DNA of 64,000 nucleotides from Arenicola marina (taxonomy: Eukaryota > Annelida > Polychaeta > Arenicolidae): positions 69,632,119 to 69,696,118 of the forward strand of contig OZ025248.1 of NCBI GenBank assembly GCA_964019135.1. The letters run 5' to 3'. The notes under the pieces were generated by a model, which ran no database searches, was not told the origin of the DNA, and saw only the letters and a list, made by a program, of their open reading frames with translations. Within the stretch, counting starts at the first letter, position 1. Each line of letters opens with the position of its first letter. Both the position numbers and the translations under genes were made by a program. Below, piece by piece: positions 15,001-25,800 of this stretch.

Positions 15001-18000
15001 GACCTCCCACGTCCACCTCGCCCCGGGACCTCCCACGTCCACCTCTCACCGAGACCTCCCACGTCCACCTCCCCCCGGGACCTCCCACATCCACCTCTCA
15101 CCGGGACCTCCCACGTCCACCTCTCACCGGGACCTCCCACGTCCACCTCCCCCCGGGACCTCCCACGTCCACCTCTCACCGGGACCTCCCACGTCCACCT
15201 CTCACCGGGACCTCCCACGTCCACCTCCCCCCGGGACCTCACACGTCCACCTCTCACCCGGACCTCCCACGTCCACCTCCCCCCGGGACCTCCCACGTCC
15301 ACCTCTCACCGGGACCTCCCACGTCCACCTCTCACTGGGACCTCCCACGTCCACCTCTCACCGGGACCTCCCACGTCCACCTCTCACCGGGACCTCCCAC
15401 GTCCACCTCTCACTGGGACCTCCCACGTCCACCTCTCACCGGGACCTCCCACGTCCACCTCTCCCCGGGACCTCCCACGTCCACCTCTCACCCGGACCTC
15501 CCACGTCCACCTCTCACCGAGACCTCCCACGTCCACCTCTCACCGGGACCTCCCACGTCCACCTCCCCCCGGGACCTCCCACGTCCACCTCTCACCGGGA
15601 CCTCCCACGTCCACCTCCCACGTCCACCTCTCACCCGGACCTCCCACGTCCACCTCCCCCCGGGACCTCCCACGTCCACCTCTCACCGGGACCTCCCACG
15701 TCCACCTCCCACGTCCACCTCTCACCGAGACCTCCCACGTCCACCTCCCCCCGGGACCTCCCACGTCCACCTCCCGCCGGGACCTCCCACGTCCACCTCC
15801 CACGTCCACCTCTCACGGGGACCTCCCACGTCCACCTCTCACCGAGACCTCCTACGTCCACCTCCCCCCGGGACCTCCCACGTCCACCTCCCCCCGGGAC
15901 CTCCCACGTCCACCTCTCCCCTGGACCTCCCACGTCCACCTCTCACCGGGACCTCCCACGTCCACCTCCCCCCGGGACCTCCCACGTCCACCTCCCCCCG
16001 GGACCTCCCACGTCTACCTCTCACCGAGACCTCCCACGTCCACCTCCCCCCGGGACCTCCCACGTCCACCTCTCACCGGGACCTCCCACGTCCACCTCTC
16101 ACCGAGACCTCCCACGTCCACCTCTCACCGAGACCTCCCACGTCCACCTCCCCCCGGGACCTCCCACGTCCACCTCTCACCGGGACCTCCCACGTCCACC
16201 TCTCACCGAGACCTCCCACGTCCACCTCGCCCCGGGACCTCCCACGTCCACCTCTCACCGGGACCTCCCACGTCCACCTCGCCCCGGGACCTCCCACGTC
16301 CACCTCTCACCGAGACCTCCCACGTCCACCTCCCCCCGGGACCTCCCACGTCCACCTCTCACCGGGACCTCCTACGTCCACCTCTCACCGAGACCTCCCA
16401 CGTCCACCTCTCCCCGGGACCTCCCACGTCCACCTCCCCCCGGGACCTCCCACGTCCACCTCTCCCCGGGACCTCCCACGTCCACCTCCCCCCGGGACCT
16501 CCCACGTCCACCTCTCACCGGAACCTCCCACGTCCACCTCGCCCCGGGACCTCCCACGTCCACCTCTCACCGGGACCTCCCACGTCCACCTCCCACGTCC
16601 ACCTCTCACCGAGACCTCCCACGTCCACCTCCCCCCGGGACCTCCCACGTCCACCTCTCACCGGGACCTCCCACGTCCACCTCGCCCCGGGACCTCCCAC
16701 GTCCACCTCTCACCGGGACCTCCCACGTCCACCTCGCCCCGGGACCTCCCACGTCCACCTCTCACCGAGACCTCCCACGTCCACCTCCCCCCGGGACCTC
16801 CCACGTCCACCTCCCCCCGGGACCTCCCACGTCCACCTCTCCCCGGGACCTCCCACGTCCACCTCCCCCCGGGACCTCCCACGTCCACCTCTCACCGGGA
16901 CCTCCCACGTCCACCTCCCCCCGGGACCTCCCACGTCCACCTCCCCCCGGGACCTCCCACGTCCACCTCTCACCGAGACCTCCCACGTCCACTTTCCCCC
17001 GGGACCTCCCACGTCCACCTCCCCCCGGGACCTCCCACGTCCACCTCTCACCGGGACCTCCCACGTCCACCTCGCCCCGGGACCTCCCACGTCCACCTCT
17101 CACCGGGACCTCCCACGTCCACCTCGCCCCGGGACCTCCCACGTCCACCTCTCACCGAGACCTCCCACGTCCACCTCCCCCCGGGACCTCCCACATCCAC
17201 CTCTCACCGGGACCTCCCACGTCCACCTCTCACCGGGACCTCCCACGTCCACCTCCCCCCGGGACCTCCCACGTCCACCTCTCACCGGGACCTCCCACGT
17301 CCACCTCTCACCGGGACCTCCCACGTCCACCTCCCCCCGGGACCTCACACGTCCACCTCTCACCCGGACCTCCCACGTCCACCTCCCCCCGGGACCTCCC
17401 ACGTCCACCTCTCACCGGGACCTCCCACGTCCACCTCCCACGTCCACCTCTCACGGGGACCTCCCACGTCCACCTCCCACGTTCACCTCTCACCGAGACC
17501 TCCCACGTCCACCTCCCCCCGGGACCTCCCACGTCCACCTCCCCCCGGGACCTCCCACGTCCACCTCCCACGTCCACCTCTCACGGGGACCTCCCACGTC
17601 CACCTCCCACGTCCACCTCTCACCGAGACCTCCCACGTCCACCTCCCCCCGGGACCTCCCACGTCCACCTCTCCCCGGGACCTCCCACGTCCACCTCTCA
17701 CCGGGACCTCCCACGTCCACCTCCCCCCGGGACCTCCCACGTCCACCTCCCCCCGGGACCTCCCACGTCCACCTCTCCCCGGGACCTCCCACGTCCACCT
17801 CCCCCCGGGACCTCCCACGTCCACCTCCCCCCGGGACCTCCTACGTCCACCTCTCCCCGGGACCTCCCACGTCCACCTCCCCCCGGGACCTCCCACGTCC
17901 ACCTCTCCCCGGGACCTCCCACGTCCACCTCTCCCCGGGACCTCCCACGTCCACCTCCCCCCGGGACCTCCCACGTCCACCTCTCCCCGGGACCTCCCAC

Positions 18001-20473
18001 GTCCACCTCCCACCGGGACCTCCCACGTCCACCTCTCCCCGGGACCTCCCACGTCCACCTCCCCCCGGGACCTCCCACGTCCACCTCTCCCCGGGACCTC
18101 CCACGTCCACCTCCCCCCGGGACCTCCCACGTCCACCTCTCACCGGGACCTCCCACGTCCACCTCCCCCCGGGACCTCCCACGTCCACCTCTCACCGGGA
18201 CCTCCCACGTCCACCTCTCACCGGGACCTCCCACGTCCACCTCTCCCCGGGACCTCCCACGTCCACCTCCCCCCGGGACCTCCCACGTCCACCTCTCACC
18301 GGGACCTCCCACGTCCACCTCCCCCCGGGACCTCCCACGTCCACCTCTCACCGGGACCTCCCACGTCCACCTCTCACCGGGACCTCCCACGTCCACCTCT
18401 CCCCGGGACCTCCCACGTCCACCTCCCTCCGGGACCTTCCACGTCCACCTCTCCCCGGGACCTCCCACGTCCACCTCTCACCGGGACCTCCCACGTCCAC
18501 CTCTCACCGGGACCTCCCACGTCCACCTCGCCCCGGGACCTCCCACGTCCACCTCCTCCCGTGACCTCCCACGTCCACCTCCCCCCGAGACCTCCCACGT
18601 CCACCTCTCACCGAGACCTCCCACGTCCACCTCTCACCGGGACCTCCCACGTCCACCTCTCACCGAGACCTCCTACGTCCACCTCCCCCCGGGACCTCCC
18701 ACGTCCACCTCTCACCGGGACCTCCCACGTCCACCTCTCACCGAGACCTCCCACGTCCACCTCTCACCGGGACCTCCCACGTCCACCTCTCACCGAGACC
18801 TCCCACGTCCACCTCTCACCGGGACCTCCCACGTCCACCTCTCACCGGGACCTCCCACATCCACCTCTCACCGGGACCTCCCACGTCCACCTCTCACCGA
18901 GACCTCCCACGTCCACCTCTCACCGAGACCTCCCACATCCACCTCTCACCGAGACCTCCCACGTCCACCTCTCACCGGGACCTCCCACGTCCACCTCCCA
19001 CCGGGACCTCCCACGTCCACCTCCCACGTCCACCTCCCACCTCCACCGCTCGCTGACCATGCGTGATATGCGTCTTGGGAATATGAGATGACGTCATAAT
19101 GTCCCCAGTCGCCTGTTGTCGTGATTTGCCACCATTCATTTGGCTAATGTCGTGGTATTGTCACGTAATATACTCGTGTCCTTCAGGTCGGCTTCAGTCT
19201 GAGGAAGGTCAACAGACACGTGGAGTTTCCAATGGTGCTAGACATTGCGCCCTACTGCAGCGCCCTCTGCCAGGTAGGCTGATCAATCTCTACCTCTCGT
19301 TCAACGGCGCCAGGGGACGGTAACCTGTTCACGGCCTCTCACGTACTTTAATACAATGGTATCCTTCCTGTTATCTCGGAAAAAGAGTTGCAGAATTTCA
19401 AGTTTTTCATTTTGGTTGTGGATATGTGACGTGTTTGCTATGGTATAATGGCTGTCCAGATAGGATGCCCCCCATGACCTAGAATAACGCCAGGTTTGGA
19501 TACGGCAAGTAACCATTCATTCCGTACACAATTAGGTGGTGAGTGTTGTCTTTGATGTTATCTCGCCATATTGTGTGGCCTGCACGCCGTACATCGTTAG
19601 TGCCATTGCCAAGTGTGACTCATGTCGGGTGTCCTACACTCTAGGGCATCAAGCGGGACGACAGGCGGGTGTTGTACTCACTGTACGGCGTGGTGGAGCA
19701 CAGCGGCCGCCTCACAGGGGGCCACTACACGGCCTATGTCAAGGTCAGACCCAAGCCCAACCGCGACCGGGACTACTTCTTACAGCGGCAGGACCTCACC
19801 ACCGCCAGCGTGGACAAGGTCAGTGCGCCCCTCTTAACTGCTCAACCTGAACAGTCGTCTCTAACGCTTTGCAATTTGTCGAATCGCTCGAAATGTGACA
19901 GCCGGGTGAAAGGTTGGATGTCACGTACCTTGAGACGTCATCTTGTGGAAACCTTCGTTTTATAATTACTGGAGTCGTATTTTCTGTATTCAGAAGTGGC
20001 GCATTTATATGCTGGCATGATTGTATACTTCTATCCTATACTTCTTATATACAGTTATTTGTCATGATGGTAACATTTCACGCAATCCATTAAAGCAACT
20101 TGGTCCAAACTCTCGTTCAAACCGTCCCTAAGACGCGAGTCACGTGGTCTTTCCTCAGGTGTTGGTCGCCTTGAATCAGCTCAACGGGGGTAAGAACTCC
20201 GGCCTGGTGGGCCCCTCCCCCCTGGGGGGTCCACCGGCCTCCCCGCCCGCCGCCCACTACCCCCCAGCCGCCACCGCCACCCACATCTACAGCAATGGCG
20301 GCAGCGACCCGGCAGATGGCAGCACTGTCGACCCCGAGGAAAGCCCCCTGTCACCAGAGCCCCCTAGCGGCAAGTGGTATTATATCAGCGACAGTCGAGT
20401 GTCCGAAGTGAAGAATGAGTCGAATGTCTTGCGCTGTCAAGCTTATATTCTGTTCTACGAACGATTCTGTTGA
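2..20473 (+). CDS. USP16: USP16/USP45-type ubiquitin carboxyl-terminal hydrolase (5' end off window)
   Basis: Cysteine deubiquitinase of the USP family; vertebrate USP16 acts on histone H2A and USP45 on DNA-repair substrates. Exons read from sequence with GT-AG borders and consistent phases: 2(or earlier)-199, 889-936, 1305-1472, 2822-2955, 3399-3486, 3866-3956, 4197-4285, 5082-5138, 5440-5655, 8839-9037, 9485-10366, 10745-10839, 19187-19273, 19645-19818, 20159-20473 (stop). The Cys box [16 protein letters not shown] is at 889-936, with the catalytic Cys codon at 913-915. [20 protein letters not shown] follows at about 3410. CxxC-type zinc ligands appear as LCEEC (about 4270) and CEIC (about 10322). 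[10 protein letters not shown] is at about 10810, the His box [17 protein letters not shown] at about 19690, and the C-terminus [12 protein letters not shown]...[10 protein letters not shown] gives the third catalytic residue. The N-terminal zf-UBP domain is not in the window. Exon 9485-10366 encodes a long Ser/Gly/acidic insert between the two halves of the catalytic domain, where human USP16 also has an insert. Amphioxus probably has one pro-orthologue of vertebrate USP16 and USP45, so the symbol is approximate. Confidence 0.93.
549..802 (+). mobile_element. tRNA-derived SINE, copy 1, with 13-bp target-site duplication
   Basis: The head has tRNA-like Pol III boxes (A-box-like cagctcattgggctagagcg near 561, B-box ggttcgagccc near 633). 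A unique body follows, and the tail is a short (aacc)n run. The 13-bp direct repeat ccacgattatagt flanks it at 536-548 and 803-815, showing target-primed insertion. It lies in the first visible intron of the USP gene. Two related copies are at about 34390-34632 (reverse) and 59940-60195. Confidence 0.85.
1532..2607. mobile_element. MITE-like element with terminal inverted repeats enclosing a tandem array
   Basis: The left end starts taacgctccattggcagcag (1532). The right end (about 2560-2607) reads in reverse complement as taacgctccattcgcagtag, and the match continues into ...aaatagactaaa. The terminal inverted repeats are therefore about 45-50 bp and imperfect, and the left one runs directly into the tandem units. 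No coding capacity is seen, so this is a non-autonomous DNA element. I could not define a convincing target-site duplication. It lies in the USP intron 1473-2821. Confidence 0.7.
1544..2476 (+). repeat. Minisatellite, 62-bp unit, about 15 copies
   Basis: Near-identical 62-bp units contain gacaatgagatgatgtagtc and cccaaatagactaaatcac. The spacing was checked by the recurrence of cactgtccca at 1681 and 1743. Variation is limited to a few sites (tag/ttg, cagcaga/caacaga, cactg/cacag). The first unit includes the inner part of the left TIR of the surrounding MITE, so the array looks like an expansion of internal MITE sequence. The first unit starts 71 nt after the 5' splice site. Confidence 0.93.
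4363..4470 (+). mobile_element. Possible truncated tRNA-derived SINE head
   Basis: The stretch tggcctagtggttagcgcac resembles a tRNA A box and is followed by tgtgggcgttaaagataga. No clear B box, tail or target-site duplication is visible. It lies in the USP intron 4286-5081. It could be chance similarity or a worn SINE fragment of a family different from the three full copies. Confidence 0.35.
5658..8659 (+). repeat. Minisatellite, 36-bp unit, about 83 copies, starting at a 5' splice site
   Basis: Tandem 36-bp units, each with gccttggatcccatgctttg and gacgttattc, fill almost all of the USP intron 5656-8838. The array starts about 3 nt after the exon end at 5655: the donor gtgggtggacgttattc already reads as a unit, compared with internal gtgtggacgttattc. 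Units differ mainly at t/g in gttgacg versus gtggacg and a/g in attcatg versus attcgtg. Four units, near 6358, 6461, 6528 and 6667, share the same 5-bp-shorter form (attcatacctccc), so that variant spread by duplication. The unit length is a multiple of three, so long uninterrupted frames exist on both strands; these are not genes. Confidence 0.97.
9310..9397 (+). repeat. Short tandem repeat, 11-bp unit, 8 copies
   Basis: Eight units of atgtttcatcc with few substitutions, in the USP intron 9038-9484. It begins 272 nt after the donor, so it does not belong with the splice-site-anchored arrays. Confidence 0.9.
10843..19047 (+). repeat. Minisatellite, 26-bp unit, about 315 copies, starting at a 5' splice site
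   Basis: An 8.2-kb array of 26-bp units built from acctctcaccgggacctccc plus acgtcc. Variants include ctccccccggg, ctcgccccggg, ctcaccgag and shortened 12-bp insertions. It begins directly after the donor of exon 10745-10839 (donor gtaagctcaccgtctacctc) and ends 139 nt before the next exon. A higher-order repeat of about 2.1 kb is present: the same variant order recurs near 11224, 13304 and 15488, and near 12810, 14994 and 17100. Because 26 is not a multiple of three, every frame gives the same 26-residue Pro/Ser/Thr-rich peptide and stops are rare. Confidence 0.97.
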
Positions 20474-21801
20474 TTAGAGATGAACGCTTAGGTTGTTGTT
20501 ACTAACGTGTGATACGAGGAGAAAATGTGTTCCATTAGTACTAAAAGAGTGATTTGTTATACCTTTAGATCCCTTGGCAGTGTGAGAATTGTGTGGTGAT
20601 ATTTGACCTGCAATTTGATACGTCACTCAATGAAATGAACAAATCGGTAATGCGAGAGAGAATAGGTGATTTCGATATTACTTCCACTCCTTGGATTATG
20701 CATAGTTACAACTGGTCTCCCTGATGGTAAACGACTTTCTTGGGAGTGAGAACTAGAACGGTTTGCGCGCACCCCTGGAGGGTGGCTGCGGGTAGCGACT
20801 CGGTAGTCTGGTCTGTGTCTGTCAAATTCGAATGAGGCATTATTGTATATATACGAAGAAATGTAAATGATTTTATTCGACATGGACAACGACGCTTTCC
20901 AGTGCGAGTTGTGGTTATGGCGAAGATGTGAGCGTATACGTACCAAAGATTTATTACTGAAGCGTTGTAATATTTGTCTTGTCAGCATCGCTGATGGTCT
21001 TCGAGGAATGTAATCGGTTTGCGAGCTTTGCCTTGAATTGTATTATTGGAACTATGCTGCAATTTGATCCCTTTCTCGATTTAGCCCAGTGTTCGATTTT
21101 CCATATTTTAGATGTATCCTAATTCTAAGCAATATTTGCATTGTTTTTGCGGGCGCAACATGTTTCTTATCTGTATATCCTAGAGGAAATACTTCTAGTA
21201 TTTAATGCTTAATTCGTAATTTGAAACCCAATATGTATTAGATTTTTATAATATTTGTCTTGGCTTCTATCATCAGGTCTAGCTTAAACAAGTTGGGTTG
21301 TTTTCCCGTTAATGACATATGTTATAACAAACATGTTATATTATACCATTCTGTTTGCATTCATCGGGACAGTCCTTACACTAAATATCCCAGAGATATT
21401 TCTTATCTTAATAATTCTTCATGCCCATGTTGGGTAGTTGTTCTCGACTATTATGAGAAAGTCACGTTAAGCGTGATGACGTTTGTTACCATGCCATCGT
21501 CTTCATCAGCTTTACATCTAGGTTTGATCGAGGTCACATCTAGTTCTAGATCACATACGTCCAAACGGTCGTACCGATTTGGTATAAATTTCTCTGATTT
21601 TTTTTGTTCTTGGAGATGCCTTTGAAATGTCGAGAAATAAATTGTTCATGTCCGAAGTAAATTGAGTTTGTTGTCATTGAAATGACGTGATCTTCAGGGC
21701 AATTGGATAAGCAAAACCCAAGATGGCCGCTTCTGAACAATTTGTTTGGAGTGGGGTAAAAGTTGATTTCGTACTTTTGGAGTGCTAAGTAGCAGTTTAT
21801 A
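20474..21801. other. USP 3' flank and intergenic DNA; no gene seen
   Basis: AT-rich sequence following the USP stop codon. It probably includes the 3' UTR. The nearest AATAAA I noted downstream is at 21636-21641, which is a weak candidate because it would imply a UTR of about 1.2 kb. No coding exon is supported on either strand. Confidence 0.5.
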
Positions 21802-22684
21802 TACAGCTTGTCGGGCAGTAACGGATCACAGGCAGTAGCGGATCACTTCGCTGTTCATGTTGAATCGTTTCTATTAAAAGCCACTAAATGTAATAAATTT
21901 GAACTTATTTCAAAGATAATTACCCACTGACTTGAAATAAGTCTAAAAACGCGTGGTTCTACCAATGTTTACATTCATTTTTACCTCAAATGCACTTCCG
22001 GTAGCGAGCTCTTTGCTCCGCGAGTTCTAGTGCGAAACAGCAACTTTCATTTCAACAGGCCATTCTTGCCAAAGTGAATACATCTGTACACAACTGAGGT
22101 AATTTTTTCATAGCTGTGTATACCATGAACCTTCAGAAAAATAATCAGATCCCTCCATAAAGCCGAATTGCTGTTGTCATCCAAATTGCGTTAGCTGCTT
22201 TCTCGGCAGTAGCGGATCAGTGACGCACGTCTTTGCCGCCAAGCTTTACCGGCAAGCTTGACCGCCAGGTGGCATGGCATGAATCATTGGTCCCATATTA
22301 GTAGCGGTACGGCTCCGAAAATATCAAAATAAGCTATGAATTACTTTACCAAACTATAAACTATGTGCCATATTAAATCGTCGACAACCTGATTTCGTAT
22401 TTTTGAGACAGTCAATGCATTATGGTACCTGTTTACTGTCAAAACAGGCCGGAAGATGGCGTGATCCTCTACTGCCTAAAGTGATCCGTTACTGCCTAAT
22501 ACAGTATCCTACAACATGGACCATTTTTAGACAGGTTGTTACCGGAGAATGATCCAGTTTGCTACACATGAAAAGAGTCTGCATTTCTGAAAGGAATGAG
22601 CCTAACATGAAGCACCAGCTCATCAGAAAACATTCTCAATCAAGCCTTAGACAAAAGTGATCCGCTACTGCCTGACAAGCTGTA
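21802..22684. mobile_element. Non-autonomous TIR DNA element, 883 bp
   Basis: The left end tacagcttgtcgggcagtaa (21802) pairs with the right end tactgcctgacaagctgta (to 22684), giving terminal inverted repeats of about 28 bp. The motif gcagtarcggatcac also recurs inside in both orientations: near 21816, 21831 and 22206, and in reverse near 22465, 22482 and 22656. The sub-terminal sequence is therefore repeated. No transposase coding is seen. Flanks do not show a convincing target-site duplication. Confidence 0.75.
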
Positions 22685-22803
22685 CACATACAACCTATAT
22701 ACAATGAACAAGTTGCATTTGACAAAATCAAATGTTTCTGCAACTTATTTGTGCTCCACGCGAGAGGTATGCCAATCAAACTAAAATTCATATTTACCCC
22801 ATT

Positions 22804-25800
22804 TTCGTTCTGTGAACCCCCACCCCGCCTTCGTTCTGCTGCCCCCCCCCCACCTTTGTTATGTGGAACCCCCGCCTTCGTTCTGTGGACCCCCTTCCTC
22901 CGCCTTTGTTCTGTGGGACCCCCGCCTTCGTCCTGTGGACCTCCCCCGCCTTCGTCCTGTTGACCTCCCCCGCCTTTGCCCTGTTGACCTCCCCCGCCTT
23001 CGTCCTGTGGACCTCCCCCGCCTTCGTCCTGTGGACCTCCCCCGCATTCGCCCTGTGGACCTCCCCCGCCTTCGCCCTGTGGACCTCCCCCGCCTTCGTC
23101 CTGTGGACCTCCCCCGCCTTCGCCCTGCGGACCTCCCCCGCCTTCGCCCAGTGGACCTCCCCCGCCTTCGTCCTGTTGACCTCCCCCGCCTTCGCCCAGT
23201 GGACCTCCCCCGCCTTCGTCCTGTGGAACTCTCCCGCCTTCGTCCTGTGGACCTCTCCCGCCTTCGCCCAGTGGACCTCTCCCGCCTTCGTCCTGTGGAC
23301 CTCCCCCGCCTTCGCCCAGTGGACCTCCCCCGCCTTCGCCCTGTGGACCTCCCCCGCCTTCGTCCTGTGGACCTCCCCCGCCTTCGCCCAGTGGACCTCC
23401 CCCGCCTTCGTCCTGTGGACCTACCCCCGCCTTCGCTCAGTGGACCGCCCCCGCCTTCGTCCTGTGGACCTCCCCCCGCCTTCGTCCTGCGGACCTCCCC
23501 CTGCCTTCGTCCTGTGCACCTCCTCCCGCCTTCGTCCTGTGGACCTCCCCCGCCTTCGTCCTGTGGACCTCCCCCGCCTTCGTCCTGTGGACCTCCCCCG
23601 CCTTCGCCCAGTGGACCTCCCCCCGCCTTCGTCCTGTGGACCTCCCCCGCCTTCGCCCAGTGGACCTCCCCCCGCCTTCGTCCTGTGGACCTCCTCCGCC
23701 TTCGCCCAGTGGACCTCCCCCCGCCTTCGTCCTGCGGACCTCCCCCCGCCTTCGTCCTGTGGACCTCCCCCGCCTTCGCCCAGTGGACCTCCCCCCGCCT
23801 TCGTCCTGTGGACCTCCCCAGCCTTCGCCCAGTGGACTTCCCCCGCCTTCGTCCTGTGGACCTCCCCCGCCTTCGTCCTGTGGACCTCCCCCGCCTTCGC
23901 CCAGTGGACCTCCTCCCGCCTTCGTCCTGTGGACCTCCCCCGCCTTCGTCCAGTGGACCTCCCCCCGCCTTCGTCCTGTGGACCTCCCCCGCCTTCGCCC
24001 CGTTGACCTCGCCCGCCTTTGTCCTGTGGACCTTTCCCTCATCCGTCCTTTGGACCTTTCCCTCATCCGTCCTTTGGACCTCCCCACCTTCGTCCTGTTG
24101 ACCTCTGCCTTCGCCCTGTAAACCTCCCCCGCCTTTGTTCTGTGGGCCTCTCCCGCCTTCGTCCTGTGGACCTCCCCCGCCTTCGTCCTGTGGACCTCCC
24201 CCGCCTTCGCCCAGTGGACCTCCCCCGCCTTCGCCCTGTGGACCTCCCCCGCCTTCGTCCAGTGGACCTCCCCCGCCTTCCCCCGTGGACCTCGCCCGCC
24301 TTTGTCCTGTGGACCTTTCCCTCATCCGTCCTTGGAACCTTTCCCTCATCCGTCCTTTGGAACTCCCCACCTTCGTCCTGTTGACCTCCGCCTTCGCCCT
24401 GTAAACCTCTCCCGCCTTCGCCCTGTGGACCTCCCCCGCCTTCGCCCAGTGGACCTCCCCCGCCTTCGTCCTGTGGACCTCCCCCGCCTCACCCTGCGGA
24501 CCTCCCCCGCCTTCGTCCTGCGGACCTCCCCCCACCTTCGTCCTGTGAACCTGCCCCGCCTTCGCCCTGTGGACCTCCTTCCGCCTTCGCCCAGTGGACC
24601 TCCTCCCGCCTTCGTCCTGTGGACCTCCCCCGCCTTCGCCCAGTGGACCTCCCCCCGCCTTCGTCCTGTGGACCTCTCCCGCCTTCGTCCTGGTGACCTC
24701 CCCCGCCTTCGCCCTGTGGACCTCCTCCCGCCTTCGCCCAGTGGACCTCCTCCCGCCTTTGTCCTGTGGACCTCCTCCGCCTTCGTCCTGTGGACCTCCT
24801 CTGCCTTCGACCTGTGGACCTCCCCCGCCTTCGACCTGTGGACCTCCCCCGCCTTCGCCCCGTGGACCTCGCCCGCCTTCGTCCTGTGGACCTTTCCCTC
24901 ATCCGTCCTTGGAACCTTTCCCTCATCCGTCCTTTGGAACTCCCCACCTTCGTCCTGTTGACCTCCGCCTTCGCCCTGTAAACCTCTCCCGCCTTCGCCC
25001 TGTGGACCTCCCCCGCCTTCGCCCAGTGGACCTCCCCCGCCTTCGTCCTGTGGACCTCCCCCGCCTCACCCTGCGGACCTCCCCCGCCTTCGTCCTGCGG
25101 ACCTCCCCCCACCTTCGTCCTGTGAACCTCCCCCGCCTTCGCCCTGTGGACCTCCTTCCGCCTTCGCCCAGTGGACCTCCTCCCGCCTTCGTCCTGTGGA
25201 CCTCCCCCGCCTTCGCCCAGTGGACCTCCCCCCGCCTTCGTCCTGTGGACCTCTCCCGCCTTCGTCCTGGTGACCTCCCCCGCCTTCGCCCTGTGGACCT
25301 CCTCCCGCTTTCGCCCAGTGGACCTCCTCCCGCCTTTGTCCTGTGGACCTCCTCCGCCTTCGTCCTGTGGACCTCCTCTGCCTTCGACCTGTGGACCTCC
25401 CCCGCCTTCGACCTGTGGACCTCCCCCGCCTTCGCCCCGTGGACCTCGCCCGCCTTCGTCCTGTGGACCTTTCCCTCATCCGTCCTTTGGACCTCCCCAC
25501 CTTCGTCCTGTTGACCTCTCCCTTCGCCCTGTAAACCTCCCCCGCCTTTGTTCTGTGGACCTCTCCCGCCTTCGTCCTGTGGACCTCCCCAGCCTTTGTC
25601 CTGTGGACCTTTCCCTCATCCGTCCTTTGGACCTTTCCCTCATCCGTCCTTTGGACCTCCCCACCTTCGTCCTGTTGACCTCCGCCTTCGCCCTGTAAAC
25701 CTCCCCCGCCTTCGTCCTCTGGACCTCCCCCGCCTTCGTCCTGTGGACCTCCCCCGCCTTCGCCCAGTGGACCTCCCCCGCCTTCGTCCTGTGGACCTCC

